This document shows positions 16,126 to 25,029 of a DNA stretch of 64,000 bases, one piece after another (within the stretch, counting starts at the first letter, position 1; every line of letters begins with the position of its first letter). The notes under the pieces are model-generated. The model searched no databases and was not told where the DNA came from. It saw only the letters and a program-made list of their open reading frames with translations. Made by a program: the position numbers and the translations under genes. The stretch lies in assembly GCF_012034205.1 (NCBI RefSeq), contig NZ_JAATEM010000028.1, forward strand, positions 1 through 64,000, read 5' to 3'. The DNA comes from Streptomyces composti. GTDB lineage: Bacteria > Actinomycetota > Actinomycetes > Streptomycetales > Streptomycetaceae.

Positions 16126-16884
16126 TCACACCTCGGGGCGCAGCATCGGCGGGTTGAGCAGGGTGGCTCCGCCGGCCCGGAAGAGCTGGGCGGGGCGGCC
16201 GCCCTGCCGGGTGGTCGTGCCGCCGGTGGGCACGAGGAATCCCGGCGTCCCGGTCACCTTCCGGTGGAAGTTGCGCGGGTCGAGGGCCACTCCCCAGACC
16301 GCCTCGTAGACCCGGCGCAGCTCGCCCACGGTGAACTCGGGCGGACAGAAGGCGGTCGCCAGCGACGAGTACTCGATCTTGGAGCGGGCGCGCTCCACAC
16401 CGTCGGCCAGGATCTGGGCGTGATCGAAGGCCAGCGGCGCGACCGGCTCGCCGTCCCGTCCGTACCCGCCCTGCTGCAGCAGCTCGTCCACCGGCGCCCA
16501 GCGCGCGTTGCTGGCGTCGCCCCCGGCGCGGGGCGCGGGCAGGTCCGGGGCGAGCACCAGATGCGCGACGCTGACCACGCGCATTCGCGGGTCACGCTTG
16601 GGGTCGCCGTAGGTGGCGAGCTGCTCGAGATGTGCACCGTGGTCCTGCGTGGGGGCGGCCGGGTCGTGGACCCGCAGCCCGGTCTCCTCGGCCAGCTCGC
16701 GCGCCGCCGCCTGGGCGAGGTCCTCGTCGGCCCTCACGAAGCCGCCCGGCAGCGCCCAGCGCCCCTGGAACGGCGGCTCACCCCTCCGCACCGCCAGTGC
16801 ACACAGGGAGTGACGGCGTACGGTCAGCACGACCAGGTCCACGGTGACGGCGAAGGGCGGAAAGGCTGACGGGTCGTAGGGCAT
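16126..16884 (-). CDS. NUDIX hydrolase with winged-helix domain (NrtR-like regulator)
   Basis: 252 residues from ATG 16884 (MPYDPSAFPPFAVTVD); ATGs at 16896 and further upstream are less likely. The NUDIX box is nearly complete: GGFVRADEDLAQAAARELAE followed by ETGL, so hydrolysis of an ADP-ribose-type ligand is possible. The C-terminal third (SKIEYSSLATAFCPPEFTVG, ELRRVYEAVWG, NFHRKVTG, GRPAQLFR) is the winged helix found in NrtR transcription factors, which repress NAD-metabolism genes and are released by ADP-ribose. A perfect 5+5 palindrome with a 5-base spacer lies 15 bp upstream of the start (16899-16913), a candidate autoregulatory operator. No NAD gene is next to it, so target genes would be elsewhere. 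Confidence 0.82.
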   Translation of the reverse strand: MPYDPSAFPPFAVTVDLVVLTVRRHSLCALAVRRGEPPFQGRWALPGGFVRADEDLAQAAARELAEETGLRVHDPAAPTQDHGAHLEQLATYGDPKRDPRMRVVSVAHLVLAPDLPAPRAGGDASNARWAPVDELLQQGGYGRDGEPVAPLAFDHAQILADGVERARSKIEYSSLATAFCPPEFTVGELRRVYEAVWGVALDPRNFHRKVTGTPGFLVPTGGTTTRQGGRPAQLFRAGGATLLNPPMLRPEV

Positions 16885-16898
16885 GTCCGCGATCATAG

Positions 16899-16913
16899 TC
16901 GTCTGCCTGACGA
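16899..16913. promoter_or_regulatory. Candidate NrtR-type operator
   Basis: TCGTCTGCCTGACGA is a perfect inverted repeat (TCGTC/GACGA) with a 5-base spacer, inside the locally AT-rich sequence ATAGTCGTCTGCCTGACGAT. It lies just upstream of the NUDIX/winged-helix gene on the promoter side, and the GTC-N5-GAC layout is of the kind seen for NrtR boxes. The link to this protein is inference. Confidence 0.45.
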
Positions 16914-17015
16914 TAAACACTCCCTTCGTCGGTCGCTTACCTGACCGATCCACTTCGGTCCGCCGTGCCCCGGCCGGCGGTGCCCCGCAGCCGCCCGATC
17001 ATGGCTCTGTCCAGG

Positions 17016-19253
17016 TCACACTCCCAGTTGCAGTTCTTCCGCGGCCTCCTCGACCATGGCCATCCCCAGCCGGCTGACGCGCACGGAGAAGGGTGCGCCG
17101 GCCACCCGCAGTCCGGTGAGGACGATCTCGCCCAACGGCGCGCTGGACATGGGGCGGAGGGTGACCGTCCCGGCCGGGGCGTCCGGGCGGAGGCCCACGA
17201 GAGTGGCGAGCAGCAGCACACCCGCGGCCGCGGCCGTCGCGGCGGGGCGGCAGGCGGCCGGGTGCGGGAGCGGAGCGCTCCCCTCCGCACGTCTCCGACC
17301 CGCGTACATCTCGGGCAGCCGGTAGTCGAACGCCTGGGCCGCACCGAGCACTCCGTGCAGCAGCGAGGCCGCCTCGCGTTCGTGTCCGGCCGCGGCGAGC
17401 CCGGCGACGGCGAGTGCCGTCTCGTGGACGCGTACGGCACCGGCGCGGTGGCCGAAGGGGTTGTGGCCCGGGTCGTCGGCGGTCAGTCCGCGCAGCCCCC
17501 ACCCCGTGTCCATCGCGGGGCCTCCGAGGAGCCGGGCCAGTTGCTCGGTCTGCTGCTTGTCGCAGAGGCCCGGGGCGAGTTCGCCGCCGCCCAGCAGGCC
17601 GGTGTCGAGGAGGTGTACCGCCCAGCCGCCCAGGTGCGGCACGAGGGTGCCGTCCGGTCTGCGGGCCGCCGCCGGCCGTCCGCCGCCCGGGGCGTCGACC
17701 CGGAAGTCCTCGCGGAACACCTGCCGGAGTTCGCCCGCCCACTGCCTGAGTGCGTCCGCGCCCGGTCTGCCGCAGGCGTCGAGGAGATCGGCCCCGAGGA
17801 CCGCGGCCCGATGGGCGTGGGCCTGCGTCTCGCTGCGGAGGGGAGCGTCGGGGCGCGGGTCGGGCAGGTAGACGCCCTCGCGGCCGTCGCCCGCCGTGTT
17901 CCGCAGCCAGGCCAGGCAGCGTTCGGCTGCGGGCAGCAGTTCCTGCGTCTCGCGCTCGGGCAGACCCCAGCGGCGGGCCTCGGCCAGCAGGACGGGGAAC
18001 AGCAGGGTGGCCTCCGTGCCGGTGCAACTCGGCGGGAGGTGCGGCCCCGCGTCCCGGCGGGGGCCGGGGATCATTCCGGACTGAGGGCCGGGGCCGGTGA
18101 TCTGGGTCCGGGCGAGGGAGCGCAGGGTGCCGGCGGCGAGGCCGGTGCCGAGCGGGAGGGCCATGCGCGCCGCGGCAAGTGCGTCCGCCGGTGCCGGACC
18201 GCACCGCCAGGGCGCACCGGCCGCCGCACAGACATCCGTGGGCTGCACGGGGTCCCGCAGCAGCAGCGCGCGGAGGTCCTTGATGCTCGTCCGCAGCAGC
18301 GCGGGGCCCCGTGGGTCGTCCCCCGCCGCCCGGGCCGACGCCAATGGGCCGTTGGCCGCGTGGCTCACCGCGCGCAGGGGTGGCGCCCCCTGCATCCGCA
18401 CCCGCAACTCGATGCTCGCGCTGCCGCCGGGCGGCACTTCGAGTTCCCAGCGCAGCAGCCCGGCCGAGGCGAACGCGTCGGAGGCAGGGGGGTCGGCCGT
18501 GACGTGGGCGGCTGTCCGGCTGCCGGTCCAGCGCAGACCGGAGGCGTGGACCCCGGCGGGCAGCTCCGGTCCCGCACGCCCCGCCGCGATCGCTCCGAGA
18601 TCGGCGAGGTCCGTGCCGAGAGCCACCTCGACGGGCAGGCGCAGCGGGCGGGCTGCCGCGCTGTGCAGGGTGATCCGTTCCGTGCCGTCGGCCGAGCGGA
18701 CGCGTTCGACGAGGAGGTCGGGGTCCGGACTGCCGTGCGGGGTGCTGCGCAGGGTTCCGGTGAAGCGAGCGCGGTCGGCGCCGGCCATCCCGGCCTGCAG
18801 GGCAAGCGGTTCTCTGCCGCCGATGCGGAGCAGGCAGCGGGAGAGCAGACGCCGCCCGGCCCGGTAGAAGCCCTCAAGTCCGCGACCGGCCAGCTGCCCG
18901 TCCTCGGCGGAGATGGCGAGCCCGGGCAGTGCGACGCAGGTCAGGACCTTGTGCGCGGGCGGCAGTTCACCGACGGGCTGCCGGGCAGCACCCGGGGCAC
19001 CGTGAGTGGGCGCACCCGGCGGGCGGGTCTCCGGGCGGCCGGGCGTGGCGCCGGGTGCCGGCGGGCCGGTGAGCCGCGCGGCCGTGGGCGGCGGGGAGGC
19101 TGCCCGGTCCGCCTCACCCGGTGGTGTCGTGGAGCCGAGGGACTCGGCCGTGCCCGGCCGTGAACCGGCGGGGGTCCTGGTCGGTGCGGCGCGCCCGGCC
19201 TCGGAGGAGGGGTCGTCGTCGGCCAGGGACCGGGGCGGACTCGGCTGGTGCAT
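17016..19253 (-). CDS. Glycogen-debranching-enzyme-like protein (GDE N-terminal domain, six-hairpin glycosidase fold)
   Basis: 745 residues from ATG 19253 (MHQPSPPRSLADDDP); the frame is open much further upstream but that part is repeat-rich and unlike protein. Residues 1-110 are Pro/Ala/Thr-rich and probably disordered. The next 200 residues resemble the N-terminal beta domain of archaeal/bacterial amylo-alpha-1,6-glucosidase-like proteins (LAGRGLEGFYRAGRRLLSR, then ERITLHSAAARPLRLPVEVA). The remainder is alpha-helical with segments typical of the six-hairpin fold (SGMIPGPRRDAGPHLPPSCT, QAHAHRAAVLGADLLDACG, MDTGWGLRGLTADDPGHNPF, GAVRVHETALAVAGLAAAGH). It probably acts on alpha-glucan or trehalose-related sugar, though the catalytic acids could not be fixed. 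It ends only a little before the NUDIX gene. Confidence 0.7.
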   Translation of the reverse strand: MHQPSPPRSLADDDPSSEAGRAAPTRTPAGSRPGTAESLGSTTPPGEADRAASPPPTAARLTGPPAPGATPGRPETRPPGAPTHGAPGAARQPVGELPPAHKVLTCVALPGLAISAEDGQLAGRGLEGFYRAGRRLLSRCLLRIGGREPLALQAGMAGADRARFTGTLRSTPHGSPDPDLLVERVRSADGTERITLHSAAARPLRLPVEVALGTDLADLGAIAAGRAGPELPAGVHASGLRWTGSRTAAHVTADPPASDAFASAGLLRWELEVPPGGSASIELRVRMQGAPPLRAVSHAANGPLASARAAGDDPRGPALLRTSIKDLRALLLRDPVQPTDVCAAAGAPWRCGPAPADALAAARMALPLGTGLAAGTLRSLARTQITGPGPQSGMIPGPRRDAGPHLPPSCTGTEATLLFPVLLAEARRWGLPERETQELLPAAERCLAWLRNTAGDGREGVYLPDPRPDAPLRSETQAHAHRAAVLGADLLDACGRPGADALRQWAGELRQVFREDFRVDAPGGGRPAAARRPDGTLVPHLGGWAVHLLDTGLLGGGELAPGLCDKQQTEQLARLLGGPAMDTGWGLRGLTADDPGHNPFGHRAGAVRVHETALAVAGLAAAGHEREAASLLHGVLGAAQAFDYRLPEMYAGRRRAEGSAPLPHPAACRPAATAAAAGVLLLATLVGLRPDAPAGTVTLRPMSSAPLGEIVLTGLRVAGAPFSVRVSRLGMAMVEEAAEELQLGV

Positions 19254-19690
19254 GGGACGGCTTTCTGTGTGCTCCGGTGACCCTGACCGCACACGCCGCC
19301 GAAGGGCTCCGGGCGGGCAGGGGCTGCACGGCGTCGCGCCTCGTCCAGGCGTTCTGCCACTCAGGCGAACGGCCACGGCCCGTACCAGGTCACGCCCGCG
19401 GCCGGGTGACCGCCACCGCGGCCCGCTGGTCGCGTACGGTCCCCGCGGGCAGCTCACCGTCCGTTTCAGCCACCCCGTCCAGGACCCTTGCCAGTGGCAG
19501 TCTTGCGGGCACCGGCCGCCTCGGCACAGCCCTTCGTTCGGCGCCCCGGACACCCCGACCGGCCCGGACACCCCGACCGGCCCGGACACCCCGACCGGCC
19601 CGGACACCCCGGACACCCCGATCGGCCTGGCCGGCCCGGCTCCGAGCCGTGCCCGGATCCCTGCGCCCAGTCCCTGGCTCACCCCGTCCC
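19254..19690. other. Intergenic region with 18-bp repeats
   Basis: 437 bases between the debranching-like gene and the DUF4192 gene, both on the minus strand. The only structure is the tandem repeat at 19545-19625. The minus-strand frame of the downstream gene stays open through it, but codon use is irregular and it encodes only a GVSGPV-type repeat, so I do not call it coding. Confidence 0.5.
19545..19598. repeat. Three perfect 18-bp tandem repeats
   Basis: CCCGGACACCCCGACCGG is repeated exactly at 19545, 19563 and 19581, followed by a partial, shuffled copy to about 19625 (CCCGGACACCCCGGACACCCCGATCGG is the order, given here in two halves). The region is non-coding upstream of the debranching-like gene. 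Confidence 0.85.
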
Positions 19691-21541
19691 TCACTCGCGT
19701 CCCCCGTCGCCGTCCTCCATGCCGCTCTGACGCGCGCTTTCCTTCCTGCTCCGGCTGCTCCGCAGGTTCTGCGGTCGCCTCCTGCCTTCCGGCCCGCCCC
19801 CGGGACGTGTGCGGTCCGCCGGCACCGAGCCACGCTGGCGTGGAATCCGTGCTCCCGAGCGCACCGCTTGCCTCCGCGACCGGCGCGTCGAACAGCCGTC
19901 TGTGGCACCGGGGTCGCTCGTGCGGGGCCGGTCGTGCGCGGAGGTCTGCTGCGAGCGAGGGGCGGGCTGCCTGGTCTCCGACCGCTCGCGGTTGAGGCGC
20001 TCCGCACGGAGACACCGTCGGACGGACTCCGGATCGAGCCCTTCGTTGCAGGCCTGGTGCAGCAGGCGGGCGAACAAGTACTCGGGGTCGGCGCCCAGTG
20101 CCATGGCGAGGGCTTCCCTGGCCTCGAGTTCGTCTCCGGTGGACCAGGCGACCCATCCGGCCAGAGTGAGAGGTGCCGCCGCGTGCTCGGAGTAGGGGCC
20201 GACGCAGCGCCGCGCGAGTGCCCGCCACAACCGGAGCGCCTGCGCCGCGGTCTCACCCTCCATCCATTCGGCCGCGCGGTCGCGGGTCGTGCGGTCCTGC
20301 AGTCCGAGGATCAGCGTCGCCGCCTCGTCATGGGTGATCAGTGCGTCGTCCCGCAGATCCGTGTCGAGGGGACGGCCCACCGGCGGGACCTCGGCGAGCC
20401 GGCCCATGATGCACTCGGCGAGCCGCAGTGTCTCCTCAGCGACCTCGTGGCGCCCCTTGGGGTCGAGGATCCTCGGGATCAGTGTCAGTCCCGCCGCGTC
20501 CAGGGCGACTTGCTGTTCCCGGGCGGCGGTCTTGTCCCAGGGGAGCAGCCTGGCCCGCAGCTCGCGGAGGGTGCCGCGCACTTGAAGTCCGGCGTAGGCC
20601 GCCGCAGCGGCCAGCACCGAGGTACCTGGCAGGCCCATGGGCGTGCCCTCGGCCGGGCAGCAGACCTGGTTGTCGCAGCAGTAGGACCAGAAGCGGCCGT
20701 CGGAGATGCACAGGGCCTCCACCACCGGTACGTCGAGCCCTCCGCACTCCAGACGCAGGGCCTGGGCGAGTGGCCGGAGCCGGTCCTTGACCTGCCGCCC
20801 GATTTCGCCCGGGGCAGGTTCCTGGCAGAGGAAGGCGACCATCTGCTCGGGGCGGGCGCCCCGGCGTTCACTGCCGGTGATCAGCCCGTGAGCCAGCTGC
20901 CTGGCCGCAGCCGGCCAGTCGTCCGCGTCGGCCGGAATGCCGAGCCTCGCCCGGCCGCCGAACCTGCCGCGTCCGTCCTTGTCGTGCAGGGCCACCAGAA
21001 CGATGCTGTCCTCCGGCCGGTATCCGAGCAGATAGGGCAGGGCGTCGGCGAGTTCCGCCGGCGTGCGCAGGGTGACCTGCTGCTCCTCGCCTTGGCCGAC
21101 ATAGGCGGTGCAGGCGGGCCCGTCGACACGGTGGACAGGATCGCCGACCGGTCCCCCGCGGTCCTCTGCGCGCTCACCCGGTCCTTCTTCGCGCGCGCTC
21201 TCCCCGGCGGTGTCTCTCTCGCCGGTGGCTCCGTCGCTCCCGGCGGTGGTGTTGCTCCGGCACCTCAGACCGCTGGTCCCGTTGCTGTTGCCGCGGCTGC
21301 TTGCGCCGTCGGCCCTGTCGCCAGAGCCGTCGCTGCTCCCGCCGTTCCCAGCGATGTCGCTCCCCCCGCTGAGTCCGCCGTCTCCCCCGACGTCGTCGCT
21401 CCTCAGGATGTCGCCGCCTCCCCCGACGTCGTTCCTCAGGACGCCGCCGCCTGTCACCATGCCGCCGGACGTCGCGGTCTCGCCGCTTTCCGAGCTTTCA
21501 GCGCTTTCGGAGCTTCCGGTCGTTTCGCTGTGCTTCGTCAT
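19691..21541 (-). CDS. DUF4192 domain protein
   Basis: 616 residues starting at ATG 21541. Residues 1-130 are a low-complexity Ser/Gly/Glu/Asp tract. The DUF4192 domain follows, from about 147: VTLRTPAELADALPYLLGYR, then EDSIVLVALHDKDGRGRFGG, LPGTSVLAAAAAYAGL, and LRARLLPWDKTAAREQQVAL. The domain is found in actinobacteria and its function is not established. It contains a CCDNQVCCPAEG cluster (five Cys within about 12 residues), which could bind metal. A helical region with WVAWSTGDELEAREAL and HQACNEGLDPESVRRCLRAE ends near 495, after which the tail is Arg/Ser/Gln-rich and disordered. The gene is divergent from the RecQ-like helicase gene, 129 bp apart. Confidence 0.8.
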   Translation of the reverse strand: MTKHSETTGSSESAESSESGETATSGGMVTGGGVLRNDVGGGGDILRSDDVGGDGGLSGGSDIAGNGGSSDGSGDRADGASSRGNSNGTSGLRCRSNTTAGSDGATGERDTAGESAREEGPGERAEDRGGPVGDPVHRVDGPACTAYVGQGEEQQVTLRTPAELADALPYLLGYRPEDSIVLVALHDKDGRGRFGGRARLGIPADADDWPAAARQLAHGLITGSERRGARPEQMVAFLCQEPAPGEIGRQVKDRLRPLAQALRLECGGLDVPVVEALCISDGRFWSYCCDNQVCCPAEGTPMGLPGTSVLAAAAAYAGLQVRGTLRELRARLLPWDKTAAREQQVALDAAGLTLIPRILDPKGRHEVAEETLRLAECIMGRLAEVPPVGRPLDTDLRDDALITHDEAATLILGLQDRTTRDRAAEWMEGETAAQALRLWRALARRCVGPYSEHAAAPLTLAGWVAWSTGDELEAREALAMALGADPEYLFARLLHQACNEGLDPESVRRCLRAERLNRERSETRQPAPRSQQTSAHDRPRTSDPGATDGCSTRRSRRQAVRSGARIPRQRGSVPADRTRPGGGPEGRRRPQNLRSSRSRKESARQSGMEDGDGGRE

Positions 21542-21670
21542 GCGAGAACGATCTCGCGGAATGCAATCTTCCGGTTCTACCTGTGGACAACTCCTGCCAA
21601 GGACACGTCACAACCCCTCTGACCTGCCCGTTCGCTCCTGCTCCTCCGGCTGTCACTGCCGTCCTGTTGT

Positions 21671-23851
21671 ATGGAACGCATGGAGCACACCAGCAACGCG
21701 GATCTCCGGGCAGCCGCCGATGCCGTCCTCGCCCGTCTCGTCGGGGACACCTCGGGTGAGGCGAGGCTGCGTGAGGACCAGTGGCGGGCCATCGAGGCAC
21801 TGGTCGCGGACCGGCGCCGTGCCCTGGTCGTCCAGCGCACCGGCTGGGGCAAGTCCGCGGTCTACTTCGTGGCCACGTCCCTGCTGCGCGCGCAGGGCAG
21901 CGGTCCCACGGTGATCGTCTCCCCGCTGCTGGCACTGATGCGCAACCAGGTGGAGGCCGCGGCGCGAGCCGGGATCCACGCCCGGACGATCAACTCCTCC
22001 AACATCGAGGAGTGGGACGCCGTCAAGAGCGAGATCGCCGCCGGGCACGTGGACGTTCTGCTGGTGAGCCCCGAGCGGCTGAACAATCCGGAGTTCCGTG
22101 ACGAGGTGCTGCCCGAACTGGCCGCCACCACCGGCCTGCTCGTGGTGGACGAGGCCCACTGCATCTCCGACTGGGGCCACGACTTCCGCCCTGACTACCG
22201 CCGGCTGCGCACCGTGCTCGGCGACCTCCCGCCCGGCGTGCCCGTGCTGGCCACCACCGCCACCGCCAACGCGCGGGTGACCGCGGACGTCGCCGAGCAG
22301 CTCGGCACCGGCGGCAGTCCGGACGCCCTGGTGCTGAGGGGCCCGCTGGACCGCGAGAGCCTCAGCCTGAGCGTGCTCCGCCTCCCGGACGCCGCCCACC
22401 GGATGGCCTGGCTCGCCGATCACCTGGACGAGCTTCCGGGCTCGGGCATCATCTACACCCTCACCGTGGCCGCCGCCGAGGAAGTGACGGCGTTTCTGCG
22501 GCAGCGCGGCCACACCGTCGCCTCCTACACCGGCAAGACGGAGAACGCCGACCGGCAGCAGGCCGAGGAGGACCTGCTCGCCAACAAGGTGAAGGCCCTG
22601 GTGGCCACCTCCGCGCTCGGCATGGGCTTCGACAAACCCGACCTGGGCTTCGTGGTGCACCTCGGCTCCCCCTCCTCCCCCATCGCCTACTACCAGCAGG
22701 TCGGCCGCGCGGGGCGCGGGGTCCGCCACGCCGAGGTCCTGCTGCTCCCGGGCAAGGAGGACGAGGCGATCTGGGAGTACTTCGCCTCCCTCGCCTTCCC
22801 CTCCGAGGAGCTGGTGCGCCGCACGCTCGACATCCTCGCGAGCTCGGACCGTCCACTGTCACTCCCCGCCCTCGAGCCCCTGGTGGAGCTGCGCCGATCC
22901 CGTCTGGAGACGATGCTGAAGGTCCTGGACGTGGACGGGGCGGTGCGCCGGGTCAAGGGCGGCTGGATCGCTACGGGCCAGCCGTGGACGTACGACGCCG
23001 AGCGCTACGCCTGGGTGGCCCGCCAGCGCGAGGCCGAGCAGCAGGCGATGCGCGAGTACGCGGAGACCACCGGCTGCCGGATGGAGTTCCTGCAGCGGCA
23101 GTTGGACGACGAGACGGCCAGGCCCTGCGGCCGCTGCGACAACTGCGCAGGTCCCCGGCACACCGCCGAGACGTCCGCGGGCGCGCTGGCCGCCGCCCGC
23201 GACGACCTCGGCAGGGCGGGCGTCGAGGTGGAGCCCCGGCGCATGTGGCCCACCGGCCTCCCGGCGATCGGCATGGACCTCAAGGGCCGCATCCCCGCGG
23301 CCGAACAGGCGGCGCAGGGCCGGGCCCTGGGCCGGCTGTCGGACATCGGCTGGGGCAACCGGCTGCGCCCCATGCTCGCCGCCCAGGCCCCGGACGGGCC
23401 GGTGCCCGACGACGTGGCCCGCGCGGTGGTGGGGGTGCTGGCCGACTGGGCCAAGGGACCCGGCGGTTGGGCCTGCGGAGAACCGGACGCCCCGCCCCGG
23501 CCGGTCGGCGTGGTCACCGTCGCCTCGCACACCCGGCCCCAGCTCATCCAGTCGCTCGGCGCACGCATCGCAGAAGTCGGACGCCTGCCGCTGCTGGGCA
23601 CCGTGGAGTACACGCATGACGCGCGCCCGCACCAGGCGTCCCGCAGCAACAGCGCCCAGCGTCTGAAGGCCCTCGACGGAGCGCTGACCGTGCCGCCCGC
23701 ACTCGCGGCGACGCTCGCCGACGCACCGGGCCCTGTTCTCCTCGTGGACGACTACACGGAGACCGGTTGGACCCTCGCGGTGGCGGCGCGGCTGCTCAGA
23801 CGGGCCGGTGCCGCGGGTGTACTGCCGCTGGTGCTGGCCGTACAGGGCTGA
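21671..23851 (+). CDS. RecQ-family DNA helicase with C-terminal phosphoribosyltransferase-like domain
   Basis: 726 residues (723 from ATG 21680). The superfamily 2 motifs are in order: LREDQWRAIEALV near 35, Walker A QRTGWGKSAVYF near 58, SPLLALMRNQ, Walker B VVDEAHCISDWGHDFRPDYR near 158, ATTATAN near 195, then TSALGMGFDKPDLGFVVHLG and QQVGRAGRG. A RecQ-type zinc cluster follows (one Cys in GCRMEFLQ and CGRCDNC near 475-490) and a winged-helix-like part. The last about 120 residues contain PVGVVTVASHTRPQLIQSLG and end with VLLVDDYTETGWTLAVAARL, which is a PRPP-binding loop-like VLLVDD-T-TG motif of type I phosphoribosyltransferases. The fusion suggests a nucleotide or damage-linked role (inference). 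The catalytic helicase part looks complete. Confidence 0.88.
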   Translation: MERMEHTSNADLRAAADAVLARLVGDTSGEARLREDQWRAIEALVADRRRALVVQRTGWGKSAVYFVATSLLRAQGSGPTVIVSPLLALMRNQVEAAARAGIHARTINSSNIEEWDAVKSEIAAGHVDVLLVSPERLNNPEFRDEVLPELAATTGLLVVDEAHCISDWGHDFRPDYRRLRTVLGDLPPGVPVLATTATANARVTADVAEQLGTGGSPDALVLRGPLDRESLSLSVLRLPDAAHRMAWLADHLDELPGSGIIYTLTVAAAEEVTAFLRQRGHTVASYTGKTENADRQQAEEDLLANKVKALVATSALGMGFDKPDLGFVVHLGSPSSPIAYYQQVGRAGRGVRHAEVLLLPGKEDEAIWEYFASLAFPSEELVRRTLDILASSDRPLSLPALEPLVELRRSRLETMLKVLDVDGAVRRVKGGWIATGQPWTYDAERYAWVARQREAEQQAMREYAETTGCRMEFLQRQLDDETARPCGRCDNCAGPRHTAETSAGALAAARDDLGRAGVEVEPRRMWPTGLPAIGMDLKGRIPAAEQAAQGRALGRLSDIGWGNRLRPMLAAQAPDGPVPDDVARAVVGVLADWAKGPGGWACGEPDAPPRPVGVVTVASHTRPQLIQSLGARIAEVGRLPLLGTVEYTHDARPHQASRSNSAQRLKALDGALTVPPALAATLADAPGPVLLVDDYTETGWTLAVAARLLRRAGAAGVLPLVLAVQG

Positions 23852-24168
23852 CGGCTCGCCGCTGCCTGCCGGAAAGGTGCCGGAACTCTCCGCGCACGCC
23901 TCTGGACGCGGCGCAGCCATGTGCCGTACGAACGTGTCGTGCTCGAACGCCTCGTGCGTGACCCGGTCACTCCCTTCCAGGGATATAGGGCACTCAACGT
24001 CACATAGCGGTCTGCCGCCTCAATTGCTCATTGCCGCATCCAAGTTCGACAGGAAGAATTGAAGGCAGCACCCGCACGGCTCGTCTGCCGCTCCGGTAGG
24101 TCTCAGTTGCGTGCGCGCTCCCCCGAATCCGACCCGCCCGCAGTGTGGGCGTAGCCGAAGGGAGGACC
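23852..24168. other. Intergenic region, no feature seen
   Basis: 317 bases between the helicase gene and the next plus-strand gene. It is lower in G+C around 23980-24060, which suggests a promoter for the downstream gene, but no convincing -10/-35 pair, hairpin or repeat stands out. Confidence 0.4.
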
Positions 24169-24783
24169 GTGACCTTCGGATTCGCTCCGTCCTCGGCGGC
24201 TTCCTTGTCGACGCCCGCCGCTTCCGCCTCTCGTGTGCTCGAACCCGCGGAGTGGGCCGCTGCCGGAATTCCCCTGCTGCGCAACCCGCGTGAGGTGGTC
24301 AGCGGACTGCACGCTCGGCACCGTCCCACTGTGGCGACCGCGGTCGTCGCCGTGCTCGATCCGGACGAGCGGCTGCGGGCGAGCGCCTCGTTCACCCGGC
24401 GCCCCGCACCGGCCGACGGCTGGATGTTCCGCAACGCACTGCTGGCGCAGCTGCGCCGCGTGATCCCGCACGATCTGCGCCGCCGCACCCCCGTGCGCAC
24501 CGCGGTCCTGATGTACTGCCGTGAGGGGGATGCGCGCTGGACGGAGGAGGACGGCGCGTGGATGTGGGGGCTGCGGGACGCCTGCACACTGCACGGACTG
24601 CGCTGCGGGGCCTACATCACGCTGACCCGCGACGGCTGGCAGGTGCTGGGCGAGGGCCGCGGCGGACGCCGCCCCAGCGCCGACTCGGCACCGGAGCCGT
24701 TCGCCACCTCGGAGTCACCGCCCCGCATGCCGCGCACCGGCGGCGCGGCATCCGAGATCCTCCGCCGCGCAGCGGCCCGCTGA
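24169..24783 (+). CDS. Conserved hypothetical protein
   Basis: 204 residues from GTG 24169; GGGAGGACC is 3 bases upstream and settles the start. I do not recognise the fold. A core region reads AAGIPLLRNPREVVSGLHAR, RPTVATAVVAVLDPDERL, GWMFRNALLAQLRRVIPHDL and GAWMWGLRDACTLHGLRCG, mixing beta strands and helices. VAVLDPDERLRASASF followed by AVLMYCREGD resembles the JAB-like or DNA-repair RadC-type start only weakly, so no function is assigned. The C-terminal 45 residues are low-complexity. It lies in the conserved gene order between the helicase and RNase HII genes. Confidence 0.75.
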   Translation: MTFGFAPSSAASLSTPAASASRVLEPAEWAAAGIPLLRNPREVVSGLHARHRPTVATAVVAVLDPDERLRASASFTRRPAPADGWMFRNALLAQLRRVIPHDLRRRTPVRTAVLMYCREGDARWTEEDGAWMWGLRDACTLHGLRCGAYITLTRDGWQVLGEGRGGRRPSADSAPEPFATSESPPRMPRTGGAASEILRRAAAR

Positions 24784-25029
24784 ACGGTACCGGGCCGACT
24801 GCTGAGCAGTACACCGGGCCCGCATGCCGACCGCTTCACCGCCCCTGGTGGCTTCTCCCGCCGCTCCCTGCGCACGAACGTCCCGCGCCTCCCGACCTCG
24901 GCCCGGCCGACCGGTCCCCGCTGAACGCCGTTCGGCGCCCGTGCGCCGGGCGAAAGGCGGTGAGACGACCCTGACTTGAGCTCGGCCCCCGCGTGTGACC
25001 GTCCGCCCGCCGTGGGCGGAGGCGTCCGC

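Noticed and set aside
20229..21541. A plus-strand reading frame from 19121 to 21622 opposite the DUF4192 gene
   Set aside because: The minus strand shows a consistent domain and start, while the plus frame is a low-complexity Ala/Arg/Pro mirror.
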